39,073 bases of DNA from a virus. Positions 31,240 to 37,855 of this stretch are shown one piece after another. Below the pieces are notes generated by a model that saw nothing but the letters and a program-made list of their open reading frames with translations, did no database searches and was not told the DNA's origin. Position 1 is the first letter of the stretch; each line of letters starts with the position of its first letter. A program made the position numbers and the translations under genes. The stretch spans positions 1-39,073 of the IMG/VR virus record IMGVR_UViG_3300008110_000663. One strand, given 5' to 3'.

Positions 31240-31497
31240 TTATTCAGATGCACTCAACTCAATGAGTGCCTTGTACTCACAGATGGCATTCGCCATGAGG
31301 ATACGCTCCTCTTCCTTGCGGAACTCAGTACAAGCGAAACAGCAAGCGTGTCCCTCGAACTCGTAGGAGTCGCCCTCCTCGTATGTCCAGACTTGAGTGT
31401 CTGTCACTTCAACGATTTCCTCCAACTGACCACAGTCAGTGCAAACCGCTACTTGACCGACCTTGATGTCATTGGTGATTGTTGTTGTTACTTTCAT
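31240..31497 (-). CDS. Small zinc-ribbon-like protein
   Basis: 85 aa with two Cys pairs: 'VCTDCGQ' near residue 19 and 'CCFACTEF' near residue 58, about 36 residues apart, as in rubredoxin-like zinc ribbons. An acidic helix follows ('FRKEEERILMANAICEYKAL'). The ATG is fixed by SD GAGGAG in leader I. Likely metal-binding; partner unknown. Confidence 0.75.
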   Translation of the reverse strand: MKVTTTITNDIKVGQVAVCTDCGQLEEIVEVTDTQVWTYEEGDSYEFEGHACCFACTEFRKEEERILMANAICEYKALIELSASE

Positions 31498-31504
31498 TTG
31501 CTTA

Positions 31505-31556
31505 CTCCTCGAACTTGATTGATTAGAGTATCGCATACACTTTACATACTTGTCAA
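31505..31556 (-). promoter_or_regulatory. Accessory promoter-leader I
   Basis: TTGACA (31556-31551), 18-nt spacer, GATACT (31532-31527), CTAATCAATCAAGTTC, SD GAGGAG (31510-31505), ATG at 31497. The -35 lies inside a dyad TACTTG-A-CAAGTA that could be an operator. Confidence 0.85.
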
Positions 31557-31585
31557 GTACTTAGTCAAATATTATTAAAAAAGTT

Positions 31586-32179
31586 TTACGTGTCTATTGT
31601 CACGAGTCTGAACCCAAGCCAATCACGCCTGAAGATAGGAGTCTGGTACGCCCTAGATTGACATAATCCGTATGTTTGTTCAGCGGAGTACCAACTACCC
31701 GTAGCAAAGCATTTCTGACCGTCCTTGGAGTCCTGTAGCCATTCAGCGACGTTGCCTGACACATCGAGTAATCCATATCCATTCAGGTACGTGTTGTGAG
31801 TCCGTGCTACTGACACAGTCCCGAACTTCTTATTCCTCACCGATGTCCAAGTTGCGGTGTCTGTATATGAATCACCCCACGGATATGGAGCAATGGTCGG
31901 ATGTAACCCACCACGGGCAATTAGCGTCCACTCGGAGTCGTAAGGAAGTCTAACCTTGTCTTGATATCTGGACGCAACCCAAACACAGTAGTCTTGCACG
32001 TCGTACCAATTCAGGTTCACCATTGGGTGGTCATCTTGCCAACCAAAGGACGGCACAACTGGCATACGCTTTGACGCATCCCGACAATAATCCTTGTACA
32101 TCGCTACAGTTACTGGATAAACACCGACGTTCATCCGTAACCCAACCTTCGTGTACTTGTAGTCTTCGTATGTATTCAC
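31586..32179 (-). CDS. FGE-sulfatase/C-type lectin-fold protein
   Basis: 197 aa. 'MNVGVYPVTVAMYKDYCRDA', 'HPMVNLNWYDVQDYCVWVAS', 'VRLPYDSEWTLIARGG', 'YPWGDSYT', 'GLLDVSGNVAEWLQDS', 'GSWYSA' and 'FRRDWLGFRLV' follow the formylglycine-generating-enzyme fold nearly end to end. In phages this fold is used mainly as a lectin-like display domain, including targets of diversity-generating retroelements. No reverse transcriptase or template repeat was found in the window, so a retroelement link is not supported. GTG start without SD; an ATG lies 14 codons inside. Confidence 0.8.
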   Translation of the reverse strand: MNTYEDYKYTKVGLRMNVGVYPVTVAMYKDYCRDASKRMPVVPSFGWQDDHPMVNLNWYDVQDYCVWVASRYQDKVRLPYDSEWTLIARGGLHPTIAPYPWGDSYTDTATWTSVRNKKFGTVSVARTHNTYLNGYGLLDVSGNVAEWLQDSKDGQKCFATGSWYSAEQTYGLCQSRAYQTPIFRRDWLGFRLVTIDT

Positions 32180-32216
32180 TCGGGCATTACATCATGCTTA
32201 TTTGTTTGCAACACTA

Positions 32217-32251
32217 TTGACGTTCATATTATTTTGTGTTACTGTATACAC
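32217..32251 (+). promoter_or_regulatory. Leaderless promoter of the gene at 32252
   Basis: TTGACG (32217-32222), 17-nt spacer, TACTGT (32240-32245), ATACAC, then ATG at 32252. No SD is present. Confidence 0.7.
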
Positions 32252-32479
32252 ATGAGAAGAAAGAAGAATTGGAAGTCGAGTGACTTCTATTCAGTGCCCG
32301 TAGTATTCGACTGCCCTGACAAAGCAGTACGATACTCACGCCGAATGATAGTCAAGTCTGTCGCATTCGCTGTTGATGGCAAATGCTGGGTAGTCAATCC
32401 TGTTGATGCTCCGAAATTGGAGAAGGCTGGGTACATGGTTCTTGACGAGTCACTGGTTTCCCATATGCACAAACCTTAG
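32252..32479 (+). CDS. Small leaderless plus-strand protein
   Basis: 75 aa, basic start 'MRRKKNWKSSDFYSVPVVFD', then 'SRRMIVKSVAFAVDGKCWVV' and 'APKLEKAGYMVLDESL'. Protein-like composition and a precisely placed leaderless promoter argue that it is real. Its 3' end overlaps the minus-strand gene at 32394 tail to tail by 86 nt, which is long. No family recognised. Confidence 0.6.
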   Translation: MRRKKNWKSSDFYSVPVVFDCPDKAVRYSRRMIVKSVAFAVDGKCWVVNPVDAPKLEKAGYMVLDESLVSHMHKP

Positions 32480-33041
32480 ACAGGGCTCGTGCGTCGTCAA
32501 CATGAGACGCTAGGCACTTGTGTGCTAGAGGACTCCACATACGCATAATGTCATCACTAATCTCACGGCGACCGTGCCACTTACGACTCGCTGTCATCTG
32601 AGCATCCTCTGGGCGTAATGGTGTCCAAAGCGTCGTCAAGAAGTGAAGCGGCACAGTCAAGTAGTCATCAACCACACATACCCTGACTGTTGATGGCGCA
32701 AGCCCATATCCAACCTTCCGGGGTGGGAACACGACTCGACAAAGCGTTCCTTCAGGAATAGTTACAGAACTCCCATGAGGCTTAAACTCACGGGAGAACT
32801 CCATCAGGTTACCAACCCTAACTTCAGGCTTCTCTTTACGCTGACGGGATGTCAACTGAAGATGCATCGCCCACGCTGTCACATACCAGTGTTGAACCGT
32901 CAGTAATTCACTGTTGGTTATTGGAGGAGCGGCATTCACATCGTAGTCAACCTCAATCCTGTCACACTTGACATTCAGCACGAGGTCTTCGATTACTCCG
33001 TACACATCAATGATTTGAGCAAGAGGAATGAAGTTTCTCAT
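32394..33041 (-). CDS. Hypothetical protein downstream of TerL
   Basis: 215 aa, overlapping the TerL stop by 4 nt. 'MRNFIPLAQIIDVYGVIEDL', 'VQHWYVTAWAMHLQLTSRQR', 'IPEGTLCRVVFPPRKVGYGL', 'TVRVCVVDDYLTVPLHFLTT' look globular. The last ~30 residues ('KPVTRQEPCTQPSPISEHQQ') are antisense to the plus-strand gene and unlike the rest, so the original C-terminus may have been lost at a module junction. No family recognised. Confidence 0.65.
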   Translation of the reverse strand: MRNFIPLAQIIDVYGVIEDLVLNVKCDRIEVDYDVNAAPPITNSELLTVQHWYVTAWAMHLQLTSRQRKEKPEVRVGNLMEFSREFKPHGSSVTIPEGTLCRVVFPPRKVGYGLAPSTVRVCVVDDYLTVPLHFLTTLWTPLRPEDAQMTASRKWHGRREISDDIMRMWSPLAHKCLASHVDDARALSKVCAYGKPVTRQEPCTQPSPISEHQQD

Positions 33042-34474
33042 ACGGCTTGCATCGTCCTTCTCCGAACAACTTCGTCATAAGCGTCAACAACGGCATCGAT
33101 AACATCATCGTGCCTTCCCATTGGGAACATACGCATCTCATCAAGAACTTCGTTATTCCACTTACCTTTGACCATGTAGACATTCCCGTTGTTGATTTGA
33201 CTAACCAATGCTTCGGCTCGGACAATCTTGCTTCCACTAGGCATATGAATCGACACCTTGTAACCATGCAACATCTTCAGAAGGTACTTAGCCTGAGAAC
33301 GACCAGCCTGTGCTGGGTCTTGCGGGAGACGACACGTTGCCTCACGTCCATCAGCGATAGTAGTCCTAAGGATTAGGTCATCACGCTCCTCAACGTCAAA
33401 CTGACCCCTGACCAAATCAAGTATCCAGAACCGACCCTGTTTATCAAGTGCCGCTTTGATACCAACGGTGTAGTCACCACTACCCTTTACAGATGCCAAG
33501 TCCCATGCACGTACCAGTTTTGCAATATCCGGGCCGTGGTCAACAATCGTAATCTTGTCTTGCTTGATGAACGAGCCAGTCCTTTGAGTAGGAGTTTGCT
33601 GGTAAAGGGCGAGCCATGAGTACTCACCTTCGTTTTGCATCTGAACAGAACGGATACGTTCGAGTGCGTCAACTGGGTAACGGTCAGGCCACAGTGCTTC
33701 ACCAATATTACGACCAAGAGGGTCATCTGGTTCGTCGGCAATGGCTGGAAGTTTGAGGACAGTCCACCGATTCGGCTCAGAGTCGATAGCACGGCTAATG
33801 ATGTCGTCGTGATGCCATCGAGTAGCCACGATAATCATCGCACCCCCGGGCTCAAGACGAGTATAAATATCGTCTGTGTACCAGTCCCAAGCCTTTTCAC
33901 GAGCATTAATCGATTCAGCGTCTTCACGACTACGGATAGGGTCGTCAATGATGATGTGCTTGAAACCAACACCCGTAGGAGGCGAACCAACACCACGACT
34001 CATGAATGTGCCACCCTCAGGCATACCCCATTCGTCCTGAGCCTTCGAACTCTCCATCAATGCTCGTCGATTACTTACAATCGCACGGGCTTTACGAGAG
34101 AAACGCCTAGCAATACGTTCGTTGTAGGCTGTAACCAAGACGTTACTGTCAGGTTCACGCTCGAAACAGTACGCTCCATACCGAACAGTGATAGTCTCGG
34201 TCTTCCCATGACGTGGAGGCATTGAAACGGCAAGGCGGTCTATCTCACCTCTGTCGATTGCATCCATATGCTCACAGATGAGTTTGATGTGAGGAGGACT
34301 TGCATCCCACCCCTTTGGAAGAGTGAGTTTCAGGTACTCGTGATAGTCGTTGAGTGAACCCATCTCAACCCCTTTGAAGTAGGGGCTAAGAGCAGTCTTA
34401 CCATCAGGACTCAGGTTCCTCTTCAGTGCCTCCTCCATCAGAATCTTGCGTAAGTAGGGAGATAATTTGCTCAT
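33038..34474 (-). CDS. terL: Terminase large subunit
   Basis: 478 aa packaging motor. ATPase: Walker A 'PPRHGKT' (86-92), Walker B 'HIIIDDPI' (173-180), coupling motif 'VATRWHHDD' (216-224). Nuclease: 'RAWDLASVKGSGDYTVG' (322-338, first acidic residues), and a C-terminal 'GRHDDVIDAVVDAYDE' carrying the last acidic pair. Close to the Terminase_6 type group. Start at 34474 has AAGGA ~8 nt upstream and overlaps the TerS 3' end by 71 nt; an ATG 11 codons inside would shorten the overlap. Confidence 0.95.
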   Translation of the reverse strand: MSKLSPYLRKILMEEALKRNLSPDGKTALSPYFKGVEMGSLNDYHEYLKLTLPKGWDASPPHIKLICEHMDAIDRGEIDRLAVSMPPRHGKTETITVRYGAYCFEREPDSNVLVTAYNERIARRFSRKARAIVSNRRALMESSKAQDEWGMPEGGTFMSRGVGSPPTGVGFKHIIIDDPIRSREDAESINAREKAWDWYTDDIYTRLEPGGAMIIVATRWHHDDIISRAIDSEPNRWTVLKLPAIADEPDDPLGRNIGEALWPDRYPVDALERIRSVQMQNEGEYSWLALYQQTPTQRTGSFIKQDKITIVDHGPDIAKLVRAWDLASVKGSGDYTVGIKAALDKQGRFWILDLVRGQFDVEERDDLILRTTIADGREATCRLPQDPAQAGRSQAKYLLKMLHGYKVSIHMPSGSKIVRAEALVSQINNGNVYMVKGKWNNEVLDEMRMFPMGRHDDVIDAVVDAYDEVVRRRTMQAV

Positions 34475-34853
34475 TCGTAAGTTCCTTCACTGTAATCTGT
34501 TGCTTGCGTCCCCAGCGTTCAGAATGACCACGTTCCAGTAGCCATGCCGCCGCCGACCAATTCTCCTCGGACGCTTTGCGAACACGGGCAATAAGCCCAA
34601 CCTCACCCTTTGCCTGTGCTTGCCTAACCTTCTGAGCAAACTCGACATACTCTTTGTAAGCGGGACGTTCATGCCCATGCTCACCTCGTGCAATCCACTT
34701 CTTCAGCGTGTCGTATGACACACCAGCCGCTTCTGCCGCTATCTTGAGTGTTGCACCCGCTGTAACCGCATCGAGAACCAACTTCTCAGAAGTCTCGTTC
34801 AACATTGACCGTCGCCCATTAGGGTTTTTGCGCTCTTCGCCATAACCTTCCAT
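34404..34853 (-). CDS. terS: Terminase small subunit
   Basis: 149 aa. HTH segment 'TLKIAAEAAGVSYDTLKKWI' (35-54), followed by helices and the hallmark 'WSAAAWLLERGHSERWGRKQ' (97-116), then an acidic Gly/Glu tail ('GGGTEEEPES'). The protein recognises the packaging site and loads TerL. Start overlaps the stop of the ParB-like gene (TAATG). Confidence 0.9.
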   Translation of the reverse strand: MEGYGEERKNPNGRRSMLNETSEKLVLDAVTAGATLKIAAEAAGVSYDTLKKWIARGEHGHERPAYKEYVEFAQKVRQAQAKGEVGLIARVRKASEENWSAAAWLLERGHSERWGRKQQITVKELTNEQIISLLTQDSDGGGTEEEPES

Positions 34854-35458
34854 TACTCAACTAGCCTCGCTTTCCGTCGTGTAATCTTTTCCCAGAATGA
34901 GAGGAGTGCGTCGCACGTCTCTACGTCCTCACCAACCGTGAGTTCAGAGTCATCGAGTTGCCATACCTGACCGACGGCACATCGCTCTTCGGGAGATTCT
35001 TGTTCAGATTGATTGTCATCAGACAGCGATTCGGACGCATCAGTGGCGGACTTAGCCAACAGACCAATGAGTTCATCGAGGTCACCGTCATCAAATCCAG
35101 TTCCAGCCAAACCTTGCTCAGTGGCTACCAGAGTCGATAACAGTTCAGCCAACCCAGATTCATCATCCACGCCAAGCCTCGTCGTCCTGTTGTCAACCAG
35201 AAGGAGCCTAATCTCATCACGCTCATCGATATCAACGTACTCAACCGGAATAGTTTCAAACCCAAGGTTGAGTGCCGCCATGTAGCGATGATTACCAGCA
35301 AGGATGTGGTTATTGCGTTTATTGACTACGATGCGACCATAGAATCCATTCCGTTGAATAGACTCTATGATTGCACCTACATCACCTTGATTGACATTGT
35401 CCGTATGAGGCTTTAGTAGCCTCACATCTACTTCAGCCGTCATCGAATTGATTGTCAT
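34853..35458 (-). CDS. ParB/Srx-fold protein with methyltransferase-like C-terminal remnant
   Basis: 201 aa. ParB-like N-terminal domain with 'HILAGNHRYMAALNLGFETI' (51-70) and 'VEYVDIDERDEIRLLLVDNR'. The C-terminal 'AVGQVWQLDDSELTVGEDVE' resembles the 'vGDvWqLG.HrL.cGDs' segment that normally leads into a DNA methyltransferase, and 'CDALLSFWEKITRRKARLVE' resembles the extreme C-terminus of such ParB-methyltransferase proteins. The catalytic domain is absent between them. Encoded directly before TerS, as in many phages where it may mark or nick the packaging site. Confidence 0.8.
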   Translation of the reverse strand: MTINSMTAEVDVRLLKPHTDNVNQGDVGAIIESIQRNGFYGRIVVNKRNNHILAGNHRYMAALNLGFETIPVEYVDIDERDEIRLLLVDNRTTRLGVDDESGLAELLSTLVATEQGLAGTGFDDGDLDELIGLLAKSATDASESLSDDNQSEQESPEERCAVGQVWQLDDSELTVGEDVETCDALLSFWEKITRRKARLVE

Positions 35459-35793
35459 ACGAGGTCTTTCTTTTGCCAGACTTCGTCGTACCCAAGAATC
35501 TCAATACTTTCCTTCTTGATAGGGAAGATGCGATGCGACGGCTTCACAACGAGTTGGTCAAACTCATCAAGTTCAACTTCAACCGCACGGAGGATGATGA
35601 GTGTCCGCTCGCCAACTATGTCTTCCTCGATAACGCCAAACTTCCACTTGCCGTCCTTCGAGCCACGGTAGCGCACCCGGGTTCCTTTTTGCATCACATC
35701 GAGTTTCTCACCCTTGTTTTGCGTCACCCCAAGTGCATATGAGACTACAGCGGTCACCAATAGGATGATTCCTGAGTTGATATCTATGCCCAT
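35455..35793 (-). CDS. Small membrane-anchored protein
   Basis: 112 aa. N-terminal membrane segment at about 8-23 ('GIILLVTAVVSYALGV'), then a soluble beta-rich part ('GTRVRYRGSKDGKWKFGVIE', 'RTLIILRAVEVELDEFDQLV') of KOW/Tudor-like character. Overlaps both neighbours by a few bases in the packaging operon. No named family recognised. Confidence 0.65.
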   Translation of the reverse strand: MGIDINSGIILLVTAVVSYALGVTQNKGEKLDVMQKGTRVRYRGSKDGKWKFGVIEEDIVGERTLIILRAVEVELDEFDQLVVKPSHRIFPIKKESIEILGYDEVWQKKDLV

Positions 35794-36530
35794 TTCTTAT
35801 TCCACCTTTCCATGCCTTCTTTAGCCGTACTCTGATTACGACTAGCCCGATACAGTGCAAACGCCCTCTTGGCTACACTGAGGTTCACAAAGTGCTTGTT
35901 CTGTGTAAAGCCACCAGCCTCACGGACAAATTGAGCCCGCACCCCTTCAGGTATCTTTTCTAACTCGTCTTCGAGTTCAGCCCTGTGTGTAGCGTCCATA
36001 ACCATATGAGCGGATGTAAGAGTCTTTGCCACCTTGACCGCCTCGTCAGCACCCGCAATGTTCTCAATTCGGCTGACCATATTGGCTACAAACTCGTCAC
36101 GCTCTTTATCGCCAGTTGGGCGCAAGTGGTCAACCCAGTCAAAAAGGTTGTGTTGCTGAGGTTGCTCACGAGCCTCAAGTTGTGGCGATGGCTGTGCCGT
36201 TGCTATCTGACGTGCCTGATATGTTGCCCCGTCAATCCCATAAGGGATATCCAAGATAGCACAAACCTTCTTAGTTACATCTTCGTACGTCGGTCGATAT
36301 CGTTGACTACGAATCCAGTAGCGGAGTTCCCATACTTCAGGTGACTCAACACTGAACTTCTGTCTATTCCTGTCCAATTGCGAGTCACACACACGCTTGC
36401 GTAGCGGTGCGAGCGTACGTGTGTAGGAGTCAACATCCATCTTGTCCATCTCAATACCGCCAATGCGGGAGATGTCGCCCATGATGTCCTTCCACACCTG
36501 AACCCATGCTTTTTGTCCTTCAGTGCCCAT
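35784..36530 (-). CDS. Unknown protein heading the packaging operon (leaderless)
   Basis: 248 aa from the ATG at 36530, 'MGTEGQKAWVQVWKDIMGDI'. Helical and charged, with 'ESPEVWELRYWIRSQRYRPT', a Gln/Pro linker ('QPSPQLEAREQPQQHNLFDW') and a C-terminal 'GGFTQNKHFVNLSVAKRAFA'. The ATG lies exactly 6 nt after a -10 box and has no SD; a 7-codon upstream extension would cross the promoter. Position before ParB-TerS-TerL suggests a role in packaging or regulation, but no family recognised. Confidence 0.7.
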   Translation of the reverse strand: MGTEGQKAWVQVWKDIMGDISRIGGIEMDKMDVDSYTRTLAPLRKRVCDSQLDRNRQKFSVESPEVWELRYWIRSQRYRPTYEDVTKKVCAILDIPYGIDGATYQARQIATAQPSPQLEAREQPQQHNLFDWVDHLRPTGDKERDEFVANMVSRIENIAGADEAVKVAKTLTSAHMVMDATHRAELEDELEKIPEGVRAQFVREAGGFTQNKHFVNLSVAKRAFALYRASRNQSTAKEGMERWNKKWA

Positions 36531-36565
36531 GTGTATATAGTACACGCACATTTACCTATTGCCAA
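36531..36565 (-). promoter_or_regulatory. Leaderless promoter of the packaging operon
   Basis: TTGGCA (36565-36560), 17-nt spacer, TACTAT (36542-36537), ATACAC, ATG at 36530. The last 15 nt through the ATG differ by one base from the promoter at 32240-32254. Confidence 0.75.
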
Positions 36566-36604
36566 CGGGTCTAAAACTATTTTGATAAATACATGAATTC
36601 ACTA

Positions 36605-36660
36605 TTGACATTACATTATCCGTGTAGTATTCTCTTTACATCAAGTTCGATTCGGAGGAA
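36605..36660 (+). promoter_or_regulatory. Accessory promoter-leader E
   Basis: TTGACA (36605-36610), 17-nt spacer, TATTCT (36628-36633), ACATCAAGTTC, GATTC insertion, SD GGAGG, ATG at 36667. Divergent from the packaging-operon promoter. Confidence 0.9.
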
Positions 36661-36666
36661 ACAACA

Positions 36667-37035
36667 ATGGAAGCAATGGTTACAGATTTCGTCAACAGCA
36701 TCGTCATCGCTGAAGACTACAATGTCTTCACCTACCTCGAGGATTCTGACCCACGGTCAGATGACCTTCATCGTTGCGAACCACAGACAATGTCTGAGGT
36801 TGGTGTCCTCTGGGGACGCACCATCATCAATGGTGAGTTCAAAAACTTCAACGAGGGAGACAACACCCTCATTACCAGTGCAATCGCTCAATGCATTGCA
36901 TACCCAATCAAAGACGTATACGCCGAGTACTCCAAGTGGGGCGTATTCATCCGTGTCGTCACAACAGATGACTACATCTACGAGTTCAACTGTCACGGGA
37001 AGATGGACTATTCCTCACTAGTGTGGAACTCCTAA
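36667..37035 (+). CDS. Accessory protein, unknown
   Basis: 122 aa, acidic: 'MEAMVTDFVNSIVIAEDYNV', 'SEVGVLWGRTIINGEFKNFN', 'AEYSKWGVFIRVVTTDDYIY'. Mixed alpha/beta, no membrane segment. Own promoter-leader, no terminator before the next promoter 20 nt downstream. No family recognised. Confidence 0.75.
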   Translation: MEAMVTDFVNSIVIAEDYNVFTYLEDSDPRSDDLHRCEPQTMSEVGVLWGRTIINGEFKNFNEGDNTLITSAIAQCIAYPIKDVYAEYSKWGVFIRVVTTDDYIYEFNCHGKMDYSSLVWNS

Positions 37036-37054
37036 ACTATTTTCACACTAGTAC

Positions 37055-37106
37055 TTGACAACACTGTAAATCATGTTCTATACTCTAATCAATCAAGTTA
37101 TGGAGG
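37055..37106 (+). promoter_or_regulatory. Accessory promoter-leader F
   Basis: TTGACA (37055-37060), 18-nt spacer, TATACT (37079-37084), CTAATCAATCAAGTTA, SD GGAGG (37102-37106), ATG at 37115. Confidence 0.88.
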
Positions 37107-37114
37107 CGACAACA

Positions 37115-37393
37115 ATGAAAACTTTCAACACCACCAAGGAGGTCATTATGACACCACAATATCTTCACGACTGCGAGTCGTGTACGTTCCTCGGACAGCA
37201 CGGAAGTGCTGACCTTTACACTTGCAATCAGTTCGATTGCATCATTGTGAGGTACTCCTCACAAGACAGCGATAACGTCGCATATCGCTGGAACATCATC
37301 GAGCGATTCGGACTCGATAGCATCGACAATCTCGATGTACTCGAGGCGTACCGCCGAGCGGTAAGACTCCAAAAGGAGTTAGCAAGCAACTAA
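37115..37393 (+). CDS. Small Cys-rich accessory protein
   Basis: 92 aa. 'HDCESCTFLGQHGSADLYTC' followed by 'NQFDCIIVRYSSQDSDNVAY' resembles a widespread small phage family with C..C.fLG....D.Y.C, probably zinc-binding. The C-terminal helix is 'VLEAYRRAVRLQKELASN'. ATG placed by SD GGAGG in leader F. A terminator overlaps its stop codon. Confidence 0.7.
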   Translation: MKTFNTTKEVIMTPQYLHDCESCTFLGQHGSADLYTCNQFDCIIVRYSSQDSDNVAYRWNIIERFGLDSIDNLDVLEAYRRAVRLQKELASN

Positions 37394-37413
37394 GCGGGGA
37401 AACCCGCTTTTTT
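37392..37413 (+). terminator. Intrinsic terminator
   Basis: Stem AAGCGGG / CCCGCTT with GAAA tetraloop followed by a T run to 37413. Overlaps the stop codon of the preceding gene. Confidence 0.92.
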
Positions 37414-37442
37414 GTTGGTACACTTGACACAAGGAGAATCGA

Positions 37443-37781
37443 ATGAACCCTATTGACCCAAGTGCTTACGCCGACATCGAGGCGTACCGTAACGAGGTTG
37501 TGAAAGCCATCTCACAGACCTCACCAGACTTCTACACGAACTTCAAAGTTATCGCCCTAGATAACGCCAAAGACGTTGTCCTCTTTGCCAGTGCGAAGGC
37601 TGGAACACAAGTCGTTGACATCTCTGGCTCTGGAACACTTGAGACTGTCGTGAACACCTGTGCATTGTTCCATGACGGAATCCCAAGTGATGAAGTCGTG
37701 AACGCTATTACTGACGACAAGGTTCGAATACTAGCGACCAAACTCATCAAGAAGATACCAACACCAGACACCGACCTTTAG
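37443..37781 (+). CDS. Accessory protein, unknown (112 aa)
   Basis: 112 aa, 'MNPIDPSAYADIEAYRNEVV', 'FKVIALDNAKDVVLFASAKA', 'VVDISGSGTLETVVNTCALF', 'DKVRILATKLIKKIPTPDTD'. Alternating strands and helices; no signal peptide. SD AAGGAG 7 nt before the ATG. It has no clear promoter of the shared type and lies between two terminators. No family recognised. Confidence 0.75.
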   Translation: MNPIDPSAYADIEAYRNEVVKAISQTSPDFYTNFKVIALDNAKDVVLFASAKAGTQVVDISGSGTLETVVNTCALFHDGIPSDEVVNAITDDKVRILATKLIKKIPTPDTDL

Positions 37782-37807
37782 GCTACTAGCCCTCAGGAGC
37801 CCCGTAC

Positions 37808-37838
37808 AGCCCCGTTCTATGCGGGGCTTACTCGTTTT
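37808..37838 (+). terminator. Probable intrinsic terminator
   Basis: Stem AGCCCCG / CGGGGCT with a 7-nt loop, then TACTCGTTTT. The T run starts a few bases late, so termination may be partial. Confidence 0.65.
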
Positions 37839-37855
37839 ACAGGTGATAATAAACA

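Noticed and set aside
31586-32179. Diversity-generating retroelement target
   Set aside because: Fold is compatible, but no reverse transcriptase, template repeat or initiation motif was found in the window.
33635-34225. Plus-strand 196-codon frame
   Set aside because: Antisense to the conserved terminase ATPase region.
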